DNA from: Parafrigoribacterium mesophilum
GTDB taxonomy: Bacteria; Actinomycetota; Actinomycetes; Actinomycetales; Microbacteriaceae
Assembly (NCBI RefSeq): GCF_039652555.1
Contig: NZ_JBDJAF010000003.1
Coordinates: 238,084-302,083, forward strand
Reading direction: 5' to 3'
DNA length: 64,000 nt
The notes beneath the pieces were generated by a model. The model saw nothing but the letters and a program-made list of their open reading frames with translations. It was not told the DNA's origin and did no database searches. This document shows, one piece after another, positions 60,933 to 64,000 of this stretch; the stretch's first letter is position 1; each line of letters opens with the position of its first letter. The translations under genes were made by a program, and so were the position numbers.

Positions 60933-62045
60933 TCACCGTGCCGGGCAGCTGGGCAGCGCGCCCGTGTCGGCATGGGTGCCGATCGCCTGCACGGCGGCCA
61001 CGGAGTCGTCCAGGGTGTGCACGGCGATCACCGTGAGTCCGTCCGGGACATGTCCGACCACTTCGTCGCAGTTTCCGGCTGGCGCGAGGAACCAGGTCGC
61101 ACCGGCGTGCCTGGCGCCGTACATTTTCTGCCGGATGCCGCCGATCGTGCCGACCTCGCCGGACGAGCTGATGGTTCCGGTGCCGGCGATGGACGCCCCG
61201 CCGGTGAGCGCACCGGGGGTCAGTTTGTCGATGATCCCGAGCGCGAACATCTGCCCGGCGCTGGGGCCGCCGACGTTCTCCAACTGGATCGACACGGGGA
61301 ACGGAAACTGGTAGTCCACCGCTGCCTCGATGCCGATGATCGGGACCGGATCGGTTCCGCCGCTCAGCTCGGGGAGCACCGAGACGTCTCTGGTTTCGCT
61401 GCCGCGACGGATGCCGATCGTCAGCGGGTTGCCGGCACCGGACGCGGCGATGGCCTCCCGAAGTTCGGTGACGTCCTTCACCGGGTCGCCGTTCACGGTC
61501 AGTATCAGATCTCCCGCCTTCAAGATCCCCGCCGATGGCGCGTTGGGGGTGAGCGCCATGACCGTCACGGTGCTGGGCACCGACATCCCCAGGTGGACCA
61601 TCGCGGCGGCGATGGCATCCTTCTGCGAATTGGACATCTGGATCGCCGCGACCTCGCCGGCCTCCTTGACGGACTGCCCAGGCGGGTAGACCGAGTCGAG
61701 CGGCACTACGGCCCGGCTGGGATCGAACCAGGCCGACAACACCTGGAACCAGTTCGGCAGGTGCGACCGGTTGCCGACGTAGTCGACCGTGAGCAGGTCA
61801 AGCGTTCCCGATGTCGGGTAGGTCTTCTCGGTGGGGATCGAGATCATCGGGACGGTTTTCTCACCGGCCGTCACCGTCCCGAGCGTGTTGAACACCGGTC
61901 CCGGGCGCTCGATCACGTAGGGCGATGGCACCAGCGAGAACGCGACGGCACCCACCAGAGCGATGGCCAGCAGCGCGGTTCCGATCCGGCCGTTGCGCGT
62001 GCCGGATGCCGCGGACTGCGGGCGGTCGTCGGGGAAGAGAACCAC
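60933..62045 (-). CDS. PDZ-domain Lon-like serine protease (YlbL family)
   Basis: Membrane-anchored protease (370 aa). One N-terminal hydrophobic segment (TALLAIALVGAVAFSLVPSPYVI), a PDZ domain (about 155-235; PNAPSAGILKAGDLILTVNG) and a C-terminal Lon-protease fold with Ser in GGPSAGQM and Lys in GGIRQKMYGA, the Ser-Lys dyad. GTG 62045 has GGAAAGG upstream. It is commonly found next to UPF0182 and the DUF2342-type protein in Actinobacteria, as here. Confidence 0.9.
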   Translation of the reverse strand: MVLFPDDRPQSAASGTRNGRIGTALLAIALVGAVAFSLVPSPYVIERPGPVFNTLGTVTAGEKTVPMISIPTEKTYPTSGTLDLLTVDYVGNRSHLPNWFQVLSAWFDPSRAVVPLDSVYPPGQSVKEAGEVAAIQMSNSQKDAIAAAMVHLGMSVPSTVTVMALTPNAPSAGILKAGDLILTVNGDPVKDVTELREAIAASGAGNPLTIGIRRGSETRDVSVLPELSGGTDPVPIIGIEAAVDYQFPFPVSIQLENVGGPSAGQMFALGIIDKLTPGALTGGASIAGTGTISSSGEVGTIGGIRQKMYGARHAGATWFLAPAGNCDEVVGHVPDGLTVIAVHTLDDSVAAVQAIGTHADTGALPSCPAR

Positions 62046-62149
62046 CGCCGTCCTTTCCAGAGGATGTTCGCCACAGGCGCACTAGCGCAGGCTGCCAGCC
62101 TAGGTCAAAAGGCTCTCCGCGGGCTTCACAAACGATTAGCGTAGGTGCC

Positions 62150-63514
62150 ATGCCTGATGATTCGGACAAGGAACCGGAAGACGAGTTTCGCGACATGTTG
62201 CGCGAGTTCCTGTCCGGCAACTCGCAGATCGACCCGTCGCAGCTCGCCGGAGCGGCCGGGCTGCCGAACGACCCGGAGATGATCGCGCAACTCATCACGC
62301 AGTTGCAGAGCGCTCTGCAGAACAGCAAGGACGGCATCAACTGGGACCTGGCGCTGCAGCAGGGCAAGGCGTTCGCGGCCCGCACCAGCCAGTCCCCCGC
62401 CGCCGATCAACGCGCGGCCCTCGAGCAGGCGCTGGGCGTTGCCGAGTTGTGGCTCAGTGAGGCGACCTTCATCTCGGAGCTGACCACGACGCCGCGCCTG
62501 TTCAGCCGATCCGAGTGGGTCGCCGCGACGATGCCGATCTGGACCCAGCTGGCGGAGCCGGTCGCCACCAGCATTTCCAACTCGCTGGCCACGGTATTGG
62601 AGGAACAGGCGCCGGACGAGATGTCCGGGATGATCGAGGGTGCCAGCAAGATCATGCGGAACGTCGGCGGCACCCTGTTTGCCATGCAGTTGGGCCAGGT
62701 GGTCGGACAGCTCTCCACCGAAGTGGTCTCCGGCGGGGATGTCGGCATTCCGCTGTTCGAGGAGCAGCAAGCGGTACTGCTGCCGCAGAACACGGCCGAG
62801 TTCGGTGAGGGTCTGGACATCGACGCCGACCAGATCCAGCTCTACCTCGCCGTGCGGGAACTCGCTCACGCGCGACTGTTCCGGCACGCCAAGTGGCTGC
62901 GGCTGCACCTGCTGACCTCGATCACCGAGTTCGCCCGCGGCATCCACATCGACACCACCCGCCTGGAAGAGCTGGCCTCGGATTTCGACCCAGGCAACCC
63001 GGAAGAACTGCGTCAGGCCATGGTGAGCGGTGCGCTGATCCCGCCGAAGTCGCAGCAGCAGCTGGCGGCGCTTGGCCGGCTGGAGACGATGCTGGCGCTC
63101 ATCGAGGGGTGGGTGGACGTCGTGACCGCCCAGGCCACCACGCGGCTGCCCAGTTCCGGGGCGATCGCGGAGACCGTGCGCCGCCGCCGCGCCGCGGGTG
63201 GTCCTGCGGAGTCGGCGTTCTCCACCCTGGTGGGGCTCGAGTTGCGGCCCCGTCGGCTCCGTGAGGCGGCCGCGATGTGGCAGCGGGTGACCGATGCTGT
63301 CGGGGCGGAGCGCCGGGACGATCTGTGGTCGCATCCTGACCTCATCCCCACCTCGGAGGACATCGACGATCCCGCAGCGCTCGTCGCGCGACTGAGCAGC
63401 ACCTCCGGCGATCACGACGACGTCGACCAGGCGATCGAGGACCTGCTCAACGACGACCGGGACGACCGGCCCCGTGAGGGTGACGACGGCACAGCGGAGG
63501 ATCCGGAGAACTAA
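62150..63514 (+). CDS. Zinc-dependent metalloprotease-like protein (DUF2342)
   Basis: Conserved actinobacterial protein (454 aa) of the 'putative hydrolase/coenzyme F420 biosynthesis associated' family. The middle region has AVRELAHARLFRHAKWLRLHL, the family version of a zinc-site helix, and the C-terminal RRRAAGGPAESAFSTLVGLELRPRRLREAAAMW block. N-terminal acidic region and acidic C-terminal tail. ATG 62150 is a normal family start. It diverges from the PDZ protease gene. The biochemical function is not established. Confidence 0.87.
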   Translation: MPDDSDKEPEDEFRDMLREFLSGNSQIDPSQLAGAAGLPNDPEMIAQLITQLQSALQNSKDGINWDLALQQGKAFAARTSQSPAADQRAALEQALGVAELWLSEATFISELTTTPRLFSRSEWVAATMPIWTQLAEPVATSISNSLATVLEEQAPDEMSGMIEGASKIMRNVGGTLFAMQLGQVVGQLSTEVVSGGDVGIPLFEEQQAVLLPQNTAEFGEGLDIDADQIQLYLAVRELAHARLFRHAKWLRLHLLTSITEFARGIHIDTTRLEELASDFDPGNPEELRQAMVSGALIPPKSQQQLAALGRLETMLALIEGWVDVVTAQATTRLPSSGAIAETVRRRRAAGGPAESAFSTLVGLELRPRRLREAAAMWQRVTDAVGAERRDDLWSHPDLIPTSEDIDDPAALVARLSSTSGDHDDVDQAIEDLLNDDRDDRPREGDDGTAEDPEN

Positions 63515-63570
63515 CCGCAGCCTGTGGACAGCTGGCAACGCGATGGCCCGTTTCGGCGCATCCTTGCCGC

Positions 63571-63839
63571 ATGATTTTGCGACTCGACCCCTCACGACCG
63601 TTCGTCTGGCGTAGCCCGTCCAGCGCACAGTTCGGCATCGATCATCCGGTCGTGCTGCTTCCTCAGGTGACCGACGCCGACGAGCGGATGCTCAGCGCAC
63701 TCAGGATCGGCGTGCCCCGCGCCGGGGTCAGCGTGATCGGCCTGCAGTGCGGCGCCACCGAAAGCGACGTACGCCGGCTGCTGCGCGCGGTGGAGCCGGT
63801 GCTGCTGCGCGACCCGCCCGACGACGGCCCGCACGGCGG
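63571..63839 (+). pseudogene. N-terminal part of a conserved protein, cut by IS481-type element
   Basis: The frame starts MILRLDPSRPFVWRSPSS and resembles the N-terminus of a conserved actinobacterial protein, often annotated ThiF/cyclodehydratase-like, found downstream of the DUF2342 gene. It reads into the left end of an insertion sequence at about 63840; the last eleven residues to the stop at 63873 come from the element. The intact protein would be much longer. The remainder may lie beyond the window. Confidence 0.6.
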
Positions 63840-64000
63840 TGTCCTAGCTGTACTGCCCAGGGAGGTTGGTTAACCGGGTGATGGGTGGTTTGGCTCCGGT
63901 GGCGGTGTGGGGCCTGTGGTGATTGTATTCGTGGAGCCAGGCCGGGAGGGCTGCGCGGCGGGCTGATTCGCTGTTGTAGTGGCGTTTGAACGCCCAGCCG
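63840..64000 (-). mobile_element. Left end of an IS481-type insertion sequence (partial)
   Basis: The element seems to begin at TGTCCTAG (63840), the usual start of IS481-type terminal repeats, and runs off the window. The transposase stop lies 4 bases inside the end. The right end and target duplication are not visible. Confidence 0.75.
63844..64000 (-). CDS. IS481-family transposase (C-terminal part)
   Basis: Partial C-terminus, at least 51 residues, of an rve/DDE transposase: GWAFKRHYNSESARRAALPAW, then HEYNHHRPHTATG, KPPITRL and NLPGQYS-stop, a characteristic IS481 family ending. The start lies beyond the window. Its TAG stop is within the predicted terminal repeat. Confidence 0.88.
   Translation of the reverse strand, partial: GWAFKRHYNSESARRAALPAWLHEYNHHRPHTATGAKPPITRLTNLPGQYS

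Overview
The window looks like a chromosomal segment of a high-G+C actinobacterium, most likely of the Microbacteriaceae type. The grounds are the high G+C, many GTG/TTG starts, lipoprotein-type binding proteins, a QsuB-type fused dehydroshikimate dehydratase like that of Corynebacterium, and an actinobacterial core block at the right end (UPF0182 membrane protein, Lon-like PDZ protease, DUF2342-type metalloprotease). No plasmid, phage or CRISPR features are visible. The taxon is an inference from gene content.

Layout. 1-6016: end of a binding-protein-fold gene, then a fructose-type ABC system (frcB-frcC-frcA, minus strand) divergent from a LacI regulator and two sugar kinases. 6051-16754: hydroaromatic (quinate/shikimate) block: qsuB-type dehydratase, zinc alcohol dehydrogenase, aldo/keto reductase, and a Liv-type ABC operon whose last gene is a tandem-fused type II dehydroquinase, with a divergent PcaR-like IclR regulator. 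16794-31321: two IclR regulators, a 3-hydroxybenzoate-6-hydroxylase-like flavoprotein, an SsuABC-type transporter ending in a TPP enzyme, and a hydroxyquinol branch (salicylate-hydroxylase-like flavoprotein, maleylacetate reductase, hydroxyquinol 1,2-dioxygenase, benzaldehyde-type dehydrogenase, CoA-transferase A/B). 31331-37234: nitrilase-family hydrolase, VOC protein, small coiled-coil protein, a large LuxR-type ATPase regulator and an orphan ferredoxin-reductase-like flavoprotein. 37231-41517: galB-galD-extradiol dioxygenase operon with a truncated dehydrogenase remnant and a LysR regulator. 41594-57718: lignin-monomer block: a second binding-protein-fold gene without export signal, LLM flavoprotein, alpha/beta hydrolase, LigM-type O-demethylase, a second Liv system followed by a second TPP enzyme, an aldehyde dehydrogenase, an orphan paralogous binding protein and a benzoylformate decarboxylase. 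57832-64000: tRNA-fMet, then the core block, ending in a gene cut by an IS481-type element that runs off the window.

How the parts fit. The sequence supports a large aromatic/hydroaromatic catabolic region: uptake, 2-oxo-acid decarboxylation by TPP enzymes, aldehyde oxidation, O-demethylation or hydroxylation, and ring cleavage by several routes (hydroxyquinol; oxalomesaconate). Substrates are inferred, not shown. The most striking signal outside the genes is a composite operator, GAAC-N4-GTTC-N7-GAAC, found at three far-apart promoters (15779-15801, 19049-19071, and inverted at 28361-28383). At two of the three it overlaps the -10 box in the same way. This suggests one PcaR/PcaU-like IclR regulator links the hydroaromatic transporter, the SsuABC/TPP operon and the aldehyde dehydrogenase/CoA-transferase operon.
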